A stretch of 64,000 nt of DNA, taken from VBDM01 sp963699535 (GTDB lineage: Bacteria > Pseudomonadota > Gammaproteobacteria > Burkholderiales > SG8-39). The stretch is taken from contig CAVOUJ010000017.1 of assembly GCA_963699535.1 (NCBI GenBank), positions 31,302 through 95,301 of the forward strand, written 5' to 3'. Both the position numbers and the translations under genes were made by a program. Positions within the stretch are counted from its first letter, which is position 1. Each line of letters opens with the position of its first letter. Positions 44,211-53,483 of the stretch are shown in pieces. A model generated the notes under the pieces. It had not been told where the DNA came from, made no database searches, and was given only the letters and a program-made list of their open reading frames with translations.

Positions 44211-45002
44211 ATGGAGCTCACGGTCGACCGCCGCAACGCCTACGCGTACACCGGCGGCAGGACCTTCGACCCCAAGCTTCCGGCGGTCGTCTTCATCCAC
44301 GGCGGCGAGCAGGACCACAGCGTGTGGGGCTTGCAGTCGCGCTATCTCGCGCACCACGGACACAGCGTGCTCGCGGTCGATCTTCCCGGCCACGGGAGGA
44401 GCGCGGGTCCGGCGCTTACCGGAATCGGCGATATGGCCGACTGGATCGTGGCCGTCCTGGACTGGGCGGGGGTGAGAACGGCCGCCCTCGTCGGGCACAG
44501 CATGGGATCCCTGGTCGCGTTCGACTGCGCGGGGCGGCATCCGCAGCGGGTGAGCCGCATCGCGCTGCTCGCGTTCGCCTACCCGATGCGCGTGTCGCGC
44601 ACGCTGCTCGACGCGACCCGGGACGACGAGCCCGCGGCGCTCACTATGATCAATGCCTGGTCGCACTCCGCCTACGCGCACTATCCGAGCAATCCGGGAC
44701 CCGGCTTCTGGGTGCGCGGGGAGAACCTGCGCCTGATGCAGCGACAGAAGCCCGGGGTCGTTCACGCCGACTTCGCCGCCTGCAACGACTATGGGGGTGG
44801 CCGCGAGCTCGCGTCACGTGTGAAGTGTCCGGCGCTGTTCATCCTCGGGGAGCGCGACGTGATGACGCCCGCGCGCGGCGCGCAGGAAATCGCAGGAGAG
44901 ATTCCGGGCGCGAAAACCGTGACGCTCCGCGGCTGCGGCCACAACCTCATGGGTGAAAAGCCCGATGAAGTGCTCGATCTGCTCAGGGACTTCCTGCGCT
45001 GA
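44211..45002 (+). CDS. Alpha/beta-fold hydrolase
   Basis: The 263-residue protein has a typical alpha/beta hydrolase core: oxyanion region VVFIHGGEQDHSVWGLQSRYLAHHGHSVLAVDLPGHGRS, nucleophile elbow LVGHSMGSLVAF with Ser near residue 99, acid in FILGERDVMTP and the catalytic histidine in LRGCGHNLMGEKP. It is probably cytoplasmic and cleaves an ester, lactone or C-C bond; the substrate is unknown. It starts 3 nt after metY, suggesting cotranscription, although no methionine-pathway role is established. Confidence 0.85.
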   Translation: MELTVDRRNAYAYTGGRTFDPKLPAVVFIHGGEQDHSVWGLQSRYLAHHGHSVLAVDLPGHGRSAGPALTGIGDMADWIVAVLDWAGVRTAALVGHSMGSLVAFDCAGRHPQRVSRIALLAFAYPMRVSRTLLDATRDDEPAALTMINAWSHSAYAHYPSNPGPGFWVRGENLRLMQRQKPGVVHADFAACNDYGGGRELASRVKCPALFILGERDVMTPARGAQEIAGEIPGAKTVTLRGCGHNLMGEKPDEVLDLLRDFLR

Positions 45003-45059
45003 CCGCGGCCGGCAACGGCTCCCCGTTCGGAGCGCTGCGGCGTTTCTAGCGCTCGTCGC

Positions 45060-45823
45060 CCGCAGCGCGCGCTCGCTGCATACGCCCAGAGCGTGCTTCC
45101 GGACTACGTTGCTCATCGGCGCTGCCGTGCGCACGCGGCCGGCATACGACGGCTCGGACTCCCAGCAAACGCGATCTGATCCCCGTGGTGAGGTACTTCG
45201 GCAAGACCTGGTTTGCGCGCACGACGCAGGGCGTGCTCGAAGGCGGCGCGAGGGTCGAACTCGCTCCCGCGCTCTATCTCGGGGCGCAGATCGCGTACGA
45301 GGAAGGGCGTACCACGAGCGAATCCGGGTTTCTCGGCGCGATTACGACGTTCCCGATATCGCCCCGGCGCGTCCGTTCGGCCTGCACCTCGAATGGGACG
45401 CGAAGGTCGGGCCCGTCCCGATCACGCTGCTCGCGCGCGGACGACAGCACGCGGACTCGGATCACGGCGCTCAGGCCGACCTGCGACTGACGGCGGGAGT
45501 CTACGGAGACGAGCGGCATTCTCGCCGCCGTGTTCGTCCAGGGGACCTGGGCGAACGCAAAATCGACCCAGTCCTTCTACGGCGTCACGCCGCAGCAGTC
45601 GGCGGCACCGGGCTCCCGTCGTTCGACGCCGGAAGCGGACCGCTTGTTCCTCGGCGTCGGACTGCTCTGGTCGGTCGATCTCAGCCGGGAATGGATGCTG
45701 TGTGGGAGCCTCGAAGCGCGCCGACCTGCACGGCGACGCCGCGCGCAGTCCCCTCGCCGAGCGCAGCTCGAACACCTACGCGAGCGTGGGCTCGCGTACC
45801 GGTTCTACGGCCGCGCCGCGTAG
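45060..45823 (+). pseudogene. MipA/OmpV-like outer-membrane protein, several frame breaks
   Basis: The region encodes, in changing frames, pieces of an OmpV/MipA barrel: an export signal end near 45090 (AQSVLPDYV), LIGAAVRTRPAYDGSDSQQTR, VRYFGKTWFARTTQGVLEGGARVELAPALYLGAQIAYEEGRT, FGLHLEWDAKVGPVPITLLAR, VFVQGTWANAKSTQSFYGV and a final GLAYRF strand. At least four frame changes are needed, and no clear start codon is found. The family scaffolds murein enzymes or forms porin-like barrels. So many breaks could mean real decay or poor base quality. The 3' end overlaps the convergent nuclease gene by 48 nt. Confidence 0.65.
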
Positions 45824-46672
45824 ATCCCGCAGCACCAGCAGCACCGGCTGATGGTCGGAGGCGTCGGTCGATCCGTTCACGCGCACGTCCTCGACGCGGT
45901 GCGCGAGGTCCTCGGTCACGAAAATGAAATCGCAGGCGAACGGCGGCCCCGGCCATTGCTCCTTGTCGTGCACGCCGAGCGTGGGCGCGTGCGGCTCGCC
46001 CGGGTGGCGCAGCGCCCAGGCGTCGCGGTAGGCCGGAACGCCTGGGCCGAGCGCCGCCTGCAGGCGCGCGTAAGACGGGTCCTCGGGCGGGAAATTGAAG
46101 TCGGCCGTGAGGATGCCCGATGCCGGCCGCGGCAGTAGCTTGGAACGGCCCGCCCTCCTTGTCCTTGGGCGGCGCACGCGAGTGGCCGGCCGCTTCGTTC
46201 CTGCAGATCGCGCAGCCGCTCGACCTGCGCGGCGCGCTGTTTCGCCGAGTAGTACTCGAGATGCGTGGTGGTCACGCGCAGCGGACCGGACGGCGTATCG
46301 AGCACGACTTCGATCGCCGCGCGCTGCATGCTCGGCACCGCGGCGTCCGCCGGCCACGGCAGCAGATGTCGGAACACCTGCCGCACCGGCAGGCGCGTGA
46401 CGATCGCGTTGCCGAACTCGCGCCGCTCGCCCTGCGGGCCGAGCGCGTCGATCGCGGCGCCCCTCGACCACGCCGTATTCCGGGAACAGGTCGGCGAGCG
46501 TCTCGTACTGGTTTCTTCCGGAGCCGGACAGGTCGGGGTAGTTGCTCGCGACTTCCTGAAGGCACAGCACGTCGAAGTCGGCCATTTCCCGGGCGACCCG
46601 GGCGATGCGCGCGGGATCGACCCTGCCGTCGCAGCCGCGGCACCACTGGATGTTCCAGGTGATGAGCTTCAT
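45776..46672 (-). CDS. Endonuclease/exonuclease/phosphatase (EEP) family protein, two frame breaks
   Basis: The roughly 295-residue metal-dependent phosphodiesterase has TWNIQWCRG and the glutamate of LCLQEVASNYP at the N terminus, a middle part in another frame (FGNAIVTRLPVRQVF, RVTTTHLEYYSAKQRAAQVERL), and a C-terminal part with DFNFPPEDPSY (the DxN motif) and SDHQPVLL (SDH motif). Breaks lie near 46460 and 46165. All four EEP motifs are present, so the gene is probably functional. The target could be DNA, lipid head groups or a phosphorylated small molecule. No signal peptide is visible. Confidence 0.8.
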   Translation of the reverse strand: MKLITWNIQWCRGCDGRVDPARIARVAREMADFDVLCLQEVASNYPDLSGSGRNQYETLADLFPEYGVVEGRRDRRARPAGRAARVRQRDRHAPAGAAGVPTSAAVAGGRRGAEHAARGDRSRARYAVRSAARDHHASRVLLGETARRAGRAAARSAGTKRPATRVRRPRTRRAGRSKLLPRPASGILTADFNFPPEDPSYARLQAALGPGVPAYRDAWALRHPGEPHAPTLGVHDKEQWPGPPFACDFIFVTEDLAHRVEDVRVNGSTDASDHQPVLLVLRDLRGAAVEPVREPTLA

Positions 46673-46727
46673 ATTATCCCGCGCTCGCTCATCATCTCCT
46701 CACGTCACCAAAGCTGATCATTCACCA

Positions 46728-47915
46728 CTACATCGCGTAGATCATCCTGAGATCCCATTGGCCTGCGTCATCCAGAGGACGCCCGCCAAGCATCCAGGGT
46801 GCGTCCAGCTTGTCCTCGGACGCGGACCGAACCAGAACGGACTTTTCGTAATGCCGACGGAGCGGTTTGAACCCATGGCGATCCACCAGCTGGGTAGCCG
46901 CGGACGAAGCCCCAAGCTGCCAGATACACAGTTCCGGAAAACCTCCGTGCTCGATCACCGCGGCAAGAAGCCGGGCCCGTATCAGGTCGCTCTCCGCTTC
47001 CCAGTCAACGATGCTTGCACGTTCGCCAATGAAGAAGGGCGACCGCTGCAAAACCATATACCCCCCGAGCCGCTCACGCCCGATGTAGAGGAATCGGTAG
47101 TCGTACAGCGGGTTGCCGAATCGCCAGGCAAAAAACGTTTCGTCGCGCACGTGCCGGATTCGCCCGTCCCTTGGCAGGCGCGCCACGAGTTCGCCCATTT
47201 CTCGAATCAGAGGCGTTCTTTGCACGAACGGAGAGCCTGCGTCCCGCCATTGATCCGGCACCGAGAAGCGTGCGTCCAGCCGGTCGAAAAGATGTTCCCC
47301 GGACCGTCCGGAGAGACCGGACAAGTCGTCCGCCCACCGCCACAAGAGTGGCGTGGGCCGGGCTCGATCGACCAGAAAGTCGGTGGCCGCCTTGCGCAGT
47401 GTGCGGCGGTACAAGGCTCTCACCCTCCCTGCATCGCGCCACCGCATATTCATTGAAGCCCCGGCTGTCACCTTGCCCGCGCTCAGGTTGACCACGTACG
47501 GGTAGCCGCGCCCCGCCAGGTCGTGCAAGGCAAAATTCATGATCACACGATGGAGCCCCCGTCTGCGGAAAGCGGGATCGATGACGAGGTCGTCCGCGTA
47601 GGGGAGAGTAAAAAATTCCGCAGGATTGCCGACTTCCCATAGGGATCCGAAGGCGCCGCGCATGCCCGCGAGCTTGTTGCCGACAAACGCCAGGTAGATC
47701 AATGGATCCCGAATGTAAGGGTTCTGGTGGTATTTCCAGTTCAGATAGCGCTCGTTCAGCCGTGGGTCCGCGCTCCACAGGTGTCGCGCCAGCTCCGCTA
47801 CGAGTGGCTTGTGCTCGGCGGAATACTGAACGATGCGGCTGGACAACTCCCGCCGCGGCGTCCCCTCCCTGCTCTGGGAATCGGGGGCTTGACTACGAAA
47901 GACGCCCCTTCGCAT
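46728..47915 (-). CDS. GNAT-like N-acyltransferase protein
   Basis: The 395-residue protein has an N-terminal GNAT-like fold: LNWKYHQNPYIRDPLIYLAFVGNKLAGMRGAFGSL and the acetyl-CoA region LPYADDLVIDPAFRRRGLHRVIMNFALHDLAGRGYPYVVNLSAG. The second half (ETFFAWRFGNPLYDYRFLYIG, FPELCIWQLGASSAATQLVDRHGFKPLRRH) resembles a second GNAT or FemAB-like lobe. The ATG at 47915 is the most likely start, though no strong ribosome site is seen. It is divergent from the polysaccharide flippase gene, so a role in modifying a surface glycan is possible but unproven. Confidence 0.65.
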   Translation of the reverse strand: MRRGVFRSQAPDSQSREGTPRRELSSRIVQYSAEHKPLVAELARHLWSADPRLNERYLNWKYHQNPYIRDPLIYLAFVGNKLAGMRGAFGSLWEVGNPAEFFTLPYADDLVIDPAFRRRGLHRVIMNFALHDLAGRGYPYVVNLSAGKVTAGASMNMRWRDAGRVRALYRRTLRKAATDFLVDRARPTPLLWRWADDLSGLSGRSGEHLFDRLDARFSVPDQWRDAGSPFVQRTPLIREMGELVARLPRDGRIRHVRDETFFAWRFGNPLYDYRFLYIGRERLGGYMVLQRSPFFIGERASIVDWEAESDLIRARLLAAVIEHGGFPELCIWQLGASSAATQLVDRHGFKPLRRHYEKSVLVRSASEDKLDAPWMLGGRPLDDAGQWDLRMIYAM

Positions 47916-48131
47916 GAAAATACCGGACAAATCTTCTTGGTTTGGCCCCGCAAGTATAGCGTTCGGGTCAACGGGAACGCTGATAATAGCCCATGGGGGT
48001 ACGTCCGGTGCGTTTCCATACGACAATTCTTGACGCTGCAGACTGCTGAAGTGATTCGAATTGCGGACCTGACGGGTTTCAAGAGGACGCTGCGACTTTC
48101 GCGCTGCATGCCTCTCCAGGCCCTGCGCTGA
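47916..48131. other. Divergent intergenic region, lower GC than surroundings
   Basis: The gap between the GNAT-like gene and the flippase is noticeably richer in A and T than its neighbours. It contains TTGACG (48028-48033) with a weak GATTCG 17 nt later, a possible plus-strand promoter. No coding sequence is convincing; the open frame crossing it is mostly antisense to the GNAT-like gene. Confidence 0.3.
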
Positions 48132-49610
48132 ATGCCTGCGACCCTCGGAACCAGAATTGCCGCAGGTGCGGCATGGATGGTCGTATTCAGGCTTCTCGAC
48201 CGCTCGATCGGGATTGTGAGCATGGCGATACTCGCCCGCCTGCTCCTGCCCGCCGACTTTGGACTCGTCGCGATGGCGACCGCGATCATCGCGATCATCG
48301 AATTGCTCTCGGCCTTCAACTTCGACATGGCCCTGATTCAAAACCAGCAGACGACGAGGGCGCATTACGACGCGGCCTGGACCCTGAACGTCGCCATGGC
48401 AGGGGCATGCGCACTGCTGGTCGCGGCTGCGGCCTTTCCCGCCGGAGCTTTCTACGGCGACCAGCGCCTCGCTCCGATCATGCTATGGCTCTCGCTCGCG
48501 ACCTGCATCCGGGGCTTCGAGAACATCGGCGTCGTCGCGTTCCGCAAGGAGCTCAAGCTCTCTCGTGAATTCCAGCTTCTGCTGACCAAACGGATTGTCG
48601 CATTCCTGGTGACCATCTCGATTGCGCTCGCGGTCCGCAGCTATTGGGCATTGGTGCTGGGAATTCTCGCGAGTAACGTGGCCGGCGTCGTGCTGAGCTA
48701 TCTGTTCCACCCTTTTCGTCCACGTTTCGACTTGACCGCCCGCGGTGAGCTGTTGCACTTTTCGAAATGGAGGGTGGTCGACAACATCCTCAATACGTTC
48801 GCCACACGCGCGGTAGATATCATCATGGGCAAAGTTCTTGGCCCAGGCCCACTGGGGCTGTTCAGCCTCGCTCAAGAGATCTCATACCTGCCAAGCTCGG
48901 AGCTGTCAGCCCCGATCAATCGTGCGGTGTACCCGGCCTATGCCAGCGTTGCTGCGGATCAGGCCAGGCTCAGGGCGCAATTTCTCGACGTTCTGGGGTT
49001 GACGGCTTTGTTGACCGCACCCGTCGCCTTCGGCATTGCCGCGGTCGCTCCCCTGCTCGTCCCGCTTCTTCTGGGCGAAGCGTGGCGCGAGGCTGTCCCG
49101 CTGATGAAGATTCTCGCGGTGGCGGGGTTGTTGGTGTCCTTGCGCACCAATGTGGGTTACGTCTTCCTTGCCTTGGGCAGGTCAAGACTACTTGTCGTCA
49201 TGACCGCCGTGCGATTTGGGATCGTCCTGCCCGCGTTGATCTTCGGAACCCTCTGGTTTGGCACTGAAGGCGCGGCTTGGGCTATCCTCGGAACCGCCGT
49301 CGCGTTTCTTCCGATCACGCAGTTCTTCATGCACCGCGTTCTTGGCATCCGGTTGGCGGAGCACGCCGGGGTGCTCTGGCGGCCTGTAGCCGCAGCGATC
49401 GCCATGGCGTGGGTGGTGAGCGAATATCTCGCCTGGACGGAACATGGTTTCGCGGCGAGTCACGCGGTACTGGCTCTCGCCTCGGCGGTCGCTCTCGGGA
49501 TCGCGGCCTTCGTTTCGTTCACAAGTTTGCTATGGGCAGCTTCGGGATTCCCTCGGTCCGCCGAAGCCCGCGTCTCCGCCGCGATTCAAGGCTTCTTCGG
49601 CAGGCACTAG
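48132..49610 (+). CDS. Lipopolysaccharide/exopolysaccharide flippase (Wzx/MOP superfamily)
   Basis: The 492-residue inner-membrane protein has about 12-14 hydrophobic segments. The family start TRIAAGAAWMVVFRLLDRSIGIVSMAILARLLLPADFGLVAMATAIIAI is followed by FNFDMALIQNQ and the conserved SLAQEISYLPSSELSAPINRAVYPAYASVA. This pattern fits the WzxC/TuaB-like branch of polysaccharide translocases. It would flip lipid-linked sugar units to the periplasm. No glycosyltransferases lie in the window, so its glycan is unknown. It is flanked by the divergent GNAT-like gene and followed by a hairpin repeat. Confidence 0.88.
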   Translation: MPATLGTRIAAGAAWMVVFRLLDRSIGIVSMAILARLLLPADFGLVAMATAIIAIIELLSAFNFDMALIQNQQTTRAHYDAAWTLNVAMAGACALLVAAAAFPAGAFYGDQRLAPIMLWLSLATCIRGFENIGVVAFRKELKLSREFQLLLTKRIVAFLVTISIALAVRSYWALVLGILASNVAGVVLSYLFHPFRPRFDLTARGELLHFSKWRVVDNILNTFATRAVDIIMGKVLGPGPLGLFSLAQEISYLPSSELSAPINRAVYPAYASVAADQARLRAQFLDVLGLTALLTAPVAFGIAAVAPLLVPLLLGEAWREAVPLMKILAVAGLLVSLRTNVGYVFLALGRSRLLVVMTAVRFGIVLPALIFGTLWFGTEGAAWAILGTAVAFLPITQFFMHRVLGIRLAEHAGVLWRPVAAAIAMAWVVSEYLAWTEHGFAASHAVLALASAVALGIAAFVSFTSLLWAASGFPRSAEARVSAAIQGFFGRH

Positions 49611-49617
49611 GAAGCGA

Positions 49618-49677
49618 GGCCCCAACTGGGCCGGTTCCGGGGAAATTGGGGATCCTCAATGGGAAACCCGGAACCGG
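49618..49677. terminator. Hairpin/repeat between convergent flippase and M4 protease genes
   Basis: CCGGTTCCGGG (49631-49641) and CCCGGAACCGG (49667-49677) are perfect 11-nt inverted repeats with a 25-nt loop containing AAATTGGGG. The preceding AGGCCCCAA and the loop resemble the repeat words at 41277-41336. It could end both convergent transcripts or be another copy of that repeat. There is no T-run. Confidence 0.45.
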
Positions 49678-49748
49678 ACGGGACGATCCGGCTTCGTCGG
49701 CATCGGTGGCGGTGCCTTGCCACCGACGCCTGACGAACCTACGGCCGC

Positions 49749-52700
49749 TCAGGGCTTATTTTCGCCCGAACCGTCCCGGGTCTGCGGGCCCACGAACATC
49801 CGGGCGAGCGCGACAATCGGCTTGAGCGCGGCGCGCGTCCACGCACGCAGGTCGTCGTGCCGCCGCAGGTAGTCGGCCACCGGCGGGCTGTACTCGTAGT
49901 AGAGGTTCACGAACTTCCGCCCCGCGGCGCTCGCCAGCAGGTATTGGTCGCGGAAGGCGCGCAGCGTGGCGACTTCCTTCGCCATCGGCGTGCCGTACGC
50001 GGCAGTGGCGATGAAGCAACCGCCGCCTCCGCCCCCGCCCCCGCTGTCCGACGGGACGGCGATCGAGAAGCTGAGGACATTGGACGTCCCACCTCCGGGC
50101 GCCGCATTGACGACCGTCACGTTGGCCGTGCCCGCAGTGGTGATGTCTCCTGACAGAATCTGAGCGGTCACCTGCGTGAACGAGACAAAGCTGGTCGTGC
50201 GGTTGCTCCCGTTCCACTGGACCTGAGACCCGGTCACGAAATTGGTGCCGTTGACGGTCAGGGTAAAGTTCGCACCGCCCGGCGCGGCCGAAGCGGGACT
50301 CAGGCTGCCGAGGGTGGGCACCGGATTGTTCACCGTCGTGGTGGCAGTGGAACTGTTGTTGCCGAGAACAGTATCTGCCGTCGTGCTGGCGACAGTAGCG
50401 GTATTACTCAAGGCTCCGGTGGCGGTCGGTCTTACCACCAAGGTCACCGTGGCGGTCGCGCTGTTATTGATCGTGCCGAGACTGCAAGTGACAGTCGTCG
50501 TGCCGCTGCAGCTGCCCTGACTCGGTGCCGCGGAAACGAAAGTCACACCGCCAGGCAGTACGTCCGTCACGGTCACCGCCGCCGCCGCGCTCGGCCCGGC
50601 ATTGGAGACCGTGATCGTATAGGTGAGATTGTTGCCCACCGTCGCGGGATCCGGCGAGTCGGTCATCGCTATTCCTACATCGGCGTTGCCTCCCACGCAG
50701 GTATAGATGCGCACATCGTCCACGACCCAACCCAGGAACGCTCCAACAGTGGCGTCGTTCGCTTGGCGGAAGCGGAACCTGACCGTCTGGCCGGCGAGCG
50801 AATTCAGGTTGTAGCGGCTGGACACATAGCCGTGGCTTTCCTGAACGAAAGCCTGCCGCCCCGACAGGGTGCTGGCGCCGCCGCCGGAGAAAACGGTTCC
50901 ACTATAGTTCTTTCCGGCGCTGAAAAGCACGGAAGCATCAATCCAGCTGGCGCCGGCATTGATGGAGTACTCGAGAACGCCGCCGTCATAGTTTCCACCC
51001 GCATCAAACTCGAAACCAAAGCCGTGCTTGAAATGCAGGAACGCGTTCGCCGGGAGGAGGACTCCCGCGTTCATCGCGGCGACCGAGTCCGATGCTGAAC
51101 CGATATCGTTCACGAACAAGGATCGGATGCCGGACGCGGCATAACCGGTTGTGTAGCCCCACGAATTCGCACCCACGAGATTTGTGAACGTCCAGTTGGC
51201 CGTCGTTTCCATGTCGTGGAAGAAGAGGTTGGACGGAACCTGGCCGGCGGTCGTGCAAAGGCTTGCCGTCGGCAGGTAGCCGACGACCGGCTCGAGGTTC
51301 ATCTGCACCGCGTCTGTGGCGTTGCGCACTTGCGTGCAATCCCCCGCGACAATCCCGGCAGTGCCGATCAGGTTGTTGCAGGCCTGAAACAGATAGTTGT
51401 ACAGGTCGGCGTAGTTCGAGCCGGAAGTGAGCAGGTTGGTCTGCGCCTCGTAGTAGATCTTGGCGACCTTGTCGATGCCCAGACCGGTGACGGTAATCGA
51501 GTTGAAGGTCCCGCCGTCGGTCATCAGGAAGGCGGCCTTGTTGTTGACTCCGCTGTTGGTATGGACTCCTCCGTTATCGGCTGCCCCCGTGTAGTAGTTC
51601 GCGCTCTGCATCCTGTCGGGATCGCCGAACGCGGGAGGATTGGCCATGTTGCGAATCGCGCCGCCGCCAGGGACGTCTTCGCCCAGGAGCCATTTGACCC
51701 CAGGGGTATCGTTGCCGCTGCCGTTGACCTGGTCGACGAATTCTCCCCACACATCCGAAAAGGATTCGTTAATCGCGCCGGATTGATAGTAATAGAAGAG
51801 ATTGGATTCGAATTCCGTGACGCCGTGGGTCAACTCATGGGCCACCACATCGTCGGCCGCGGAGAAACCGGCGCCATACGTCATCCGCGTGCCGTCCCAG
51901 AAAGCGTTGGCGTAGGGACACTGGGCCGGACTCGGGCAGTAGCGCACGGTGGAGAGCAAAGTCAGTCCGGCGTTGTTGAGACTGTCGCGTGCGTGCCGGG
52001 TGAAGTAGAAGTCGTAGGTATCGCCCGCATACCTGTGGGCGCTTACCGCATCGGGAATATTGAGGGTGACGCCGTTGGCGCAGGTGGGATCGGACTCGTT
52101 GCACACCAGCGCGCCCGGCACCGTGGCGGTGCTGTTAGCGTCTGAAGTCACGCGGTTCTTGGCGTCCATAATCTTGGTGAAATGCACGACGATGCCGCCG
52201 CCGACGGCATCGATCAGCACGAACTCGCGAATCGTGACGAGGCCGACATTGGTCACCTCGGTGCGCCACACGAGTTTGGCGGGCCAGGTACCGGGGCTGA
52301 TCAAGCGCGCATCGTAGATCGAGAGCTCGGCCGGCGAGGCCGCGAGCGTATCGGCCGAAACGCCGTACCACTTGGCGACGGCAGCCATCGCGGTGGCGCC
52401 GGCTTCGGCTTCGGTGACGGCGGGCTCTGGTCGCCACCTTCGGACTGGGTGAGATCTCCCCGCCCATGGAAAGGAGGTTGCCGTTGCGGTCCATGCCGAC
52501 GATGATCTCGCCCGCGATGATGGGAACCCCCTTGTGCATCTGCTGGAAGCGCACCATGGCGCGGCCGTCCGGATTGCCTCTGGCCCTCAGGGTGCGCAGC
52601 TCGTTGGCCGGGTCGCTCAAGCCGAAGAGCGGCCCGTATTCCTGCGCGAAGCCCATGGCGGCATCCTGCAGCAGCGCGCCGCGGCTCACGCCGCGTGGCG

Positions 52701-52875
52701 CAATCGGCGCTGCCGGGTCGGCGCCTATGAAGGTGACCGCGCCGGTGTCACGGTGATGAGTGACTCGAGCGCCTTTTTCTTTCAGGAACGCCGCCGGCTC
52801 GGCGGCCATCCCGAATCCCGGCGCCGCGAGAACGAGGAAAACGAAAGCCGATAGGCTGCTTCTTATAAAGGACAT
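49749..52875 (-). CDS. Secreted M4-family metalloprotease with DUF11-like, IPT-like and CFI-box C-terminal domains, frame break
   Basis: The roughly 1040-residue thermolysin-family protease has a signal peptide (MSFIRSSLSAFVFLVLAAPGFGMA), a propeptide (GVPIIAGEIIVGMDRNGNLLSMGG), and a catalytic domain with zinc motif HELTH near residue 346 and the third ligand in GAINESFSDVWGEFVD; HTNSG supplies the active-site histidine region. After it come a jelly-roll-like region, a DUF11-like repeat (SPDPATVGNNLTYTITVSN), an IPT-like domain, a glycine tract, and CFIATAAYGTPMAKEV with a tail resembling the CFI-box C-terminal domain. The frame breaks near 52424. It lies downstream of the type II secretion operon and is its likely substrate. 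Confidence 0.9.
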
Positions 52876-52969
52876 GGACCCTCCCAGGGCACTGTTTTCG
52901 GTGAATGCGCTCAAGCCTAACACCGTTCCGCCATCGGCTGCTTTCGCCGGGTGCAAACCGTGGCATTTT

Positions 52970-53443
52970 TCACGGTGGGATCGCCTCATTCAGGACCGCG
53001 ATCAGAAACCCGATCAAGTCGAGGTCTCCGGGGCGTCGCCCCTCGACCGTGCCGCTTTCGGAAAGCGCGCGCTCGTCCCCCGCCCGGGTGGCCGTCAACC
53101 GGTAGTGCACGCAGTCGGCGCAGCGCCGGCTGAGAGTGCCCGTGGCCGCCGGCGCCGGCTGGTACTGCCCGACCATCCGGTCTAGGTCGCGCAGTTGGTC
53201 CGGCGATATGCGTTTTTCAGCGCGCGTCCTGCGCTTCAGGTTCTCCGCCACCAGCCGCCCGTCATGGGAGATCGTCATCTGCTTCGTCATGCCGGCAATG
53301 CCGCCGGACAATTCGAAGCTCACCTCCCACGACTGGGAGGGGCTGACCTGGGTTCCCGCGGTAACGGCCGGACCGCATGCCGAGATCCACAAGGTCGCAG
53401 CGAGCGTACTCGCCGAGACCAAAGCACCGCTCATCTTCGTCAT
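52970..53443 (-). CDS. Small lipoprotein, resembles the M4 protease inhibitor emfourin
   Basis: The 157-residue protein has a lipoprotein signal with lipobox ISAC at residue about 23. The mature part WEVSFELSGGIAGMTKQMTISHDGRLV, then RISPDQLRDLDRMVGQ and HYRLTATRAGDERALSESG resembles the emfourin pattern FxxSGGFAG...L...E...L...YxL, but this is memory-based and not a computed match. A CADC pair may form a disulfide. It sits 40 nt after gspN and 94 nt before the M4 protease gene on the same strand, as emfourin genes do beside protealysin-like proteases. The ATG at 53443 starts the signal peptide. Function is inferred. Confidence 0.55.
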   Translation of the reverse strand: MTKMSGALVSASTLAATLWISACGPAVTAGTQVSPSQSWEVSFELSGGIAGMTKQMTISHDGRLVAENLKRRTRAEKRISPDQLRDLDRMVGQYQPAPAATGTLSRRCADCVHYRLTATRAGDERALSESGTVEGRRPGDLDLIGFLIAVLNEAIPP

Positions 53444-53483
53444 CGTGCCGCCCGAAGTTTCATCCTCCGGGCAATTGTAGTGG

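Noticed and set aside
47727..48131. 134-codon plus-strand open frame ending next to the flippase start
   Set aside because: Most of it is antisense to the GNAT-like gene, it has no recognisable domain and no ribosome site.
50000..50060. Glycine codon tract in the M4 protease as a simple-sequence repeat for phase variation
   Set aside because: The codons are mixed and it is a normal linker before the CFI-box domain.
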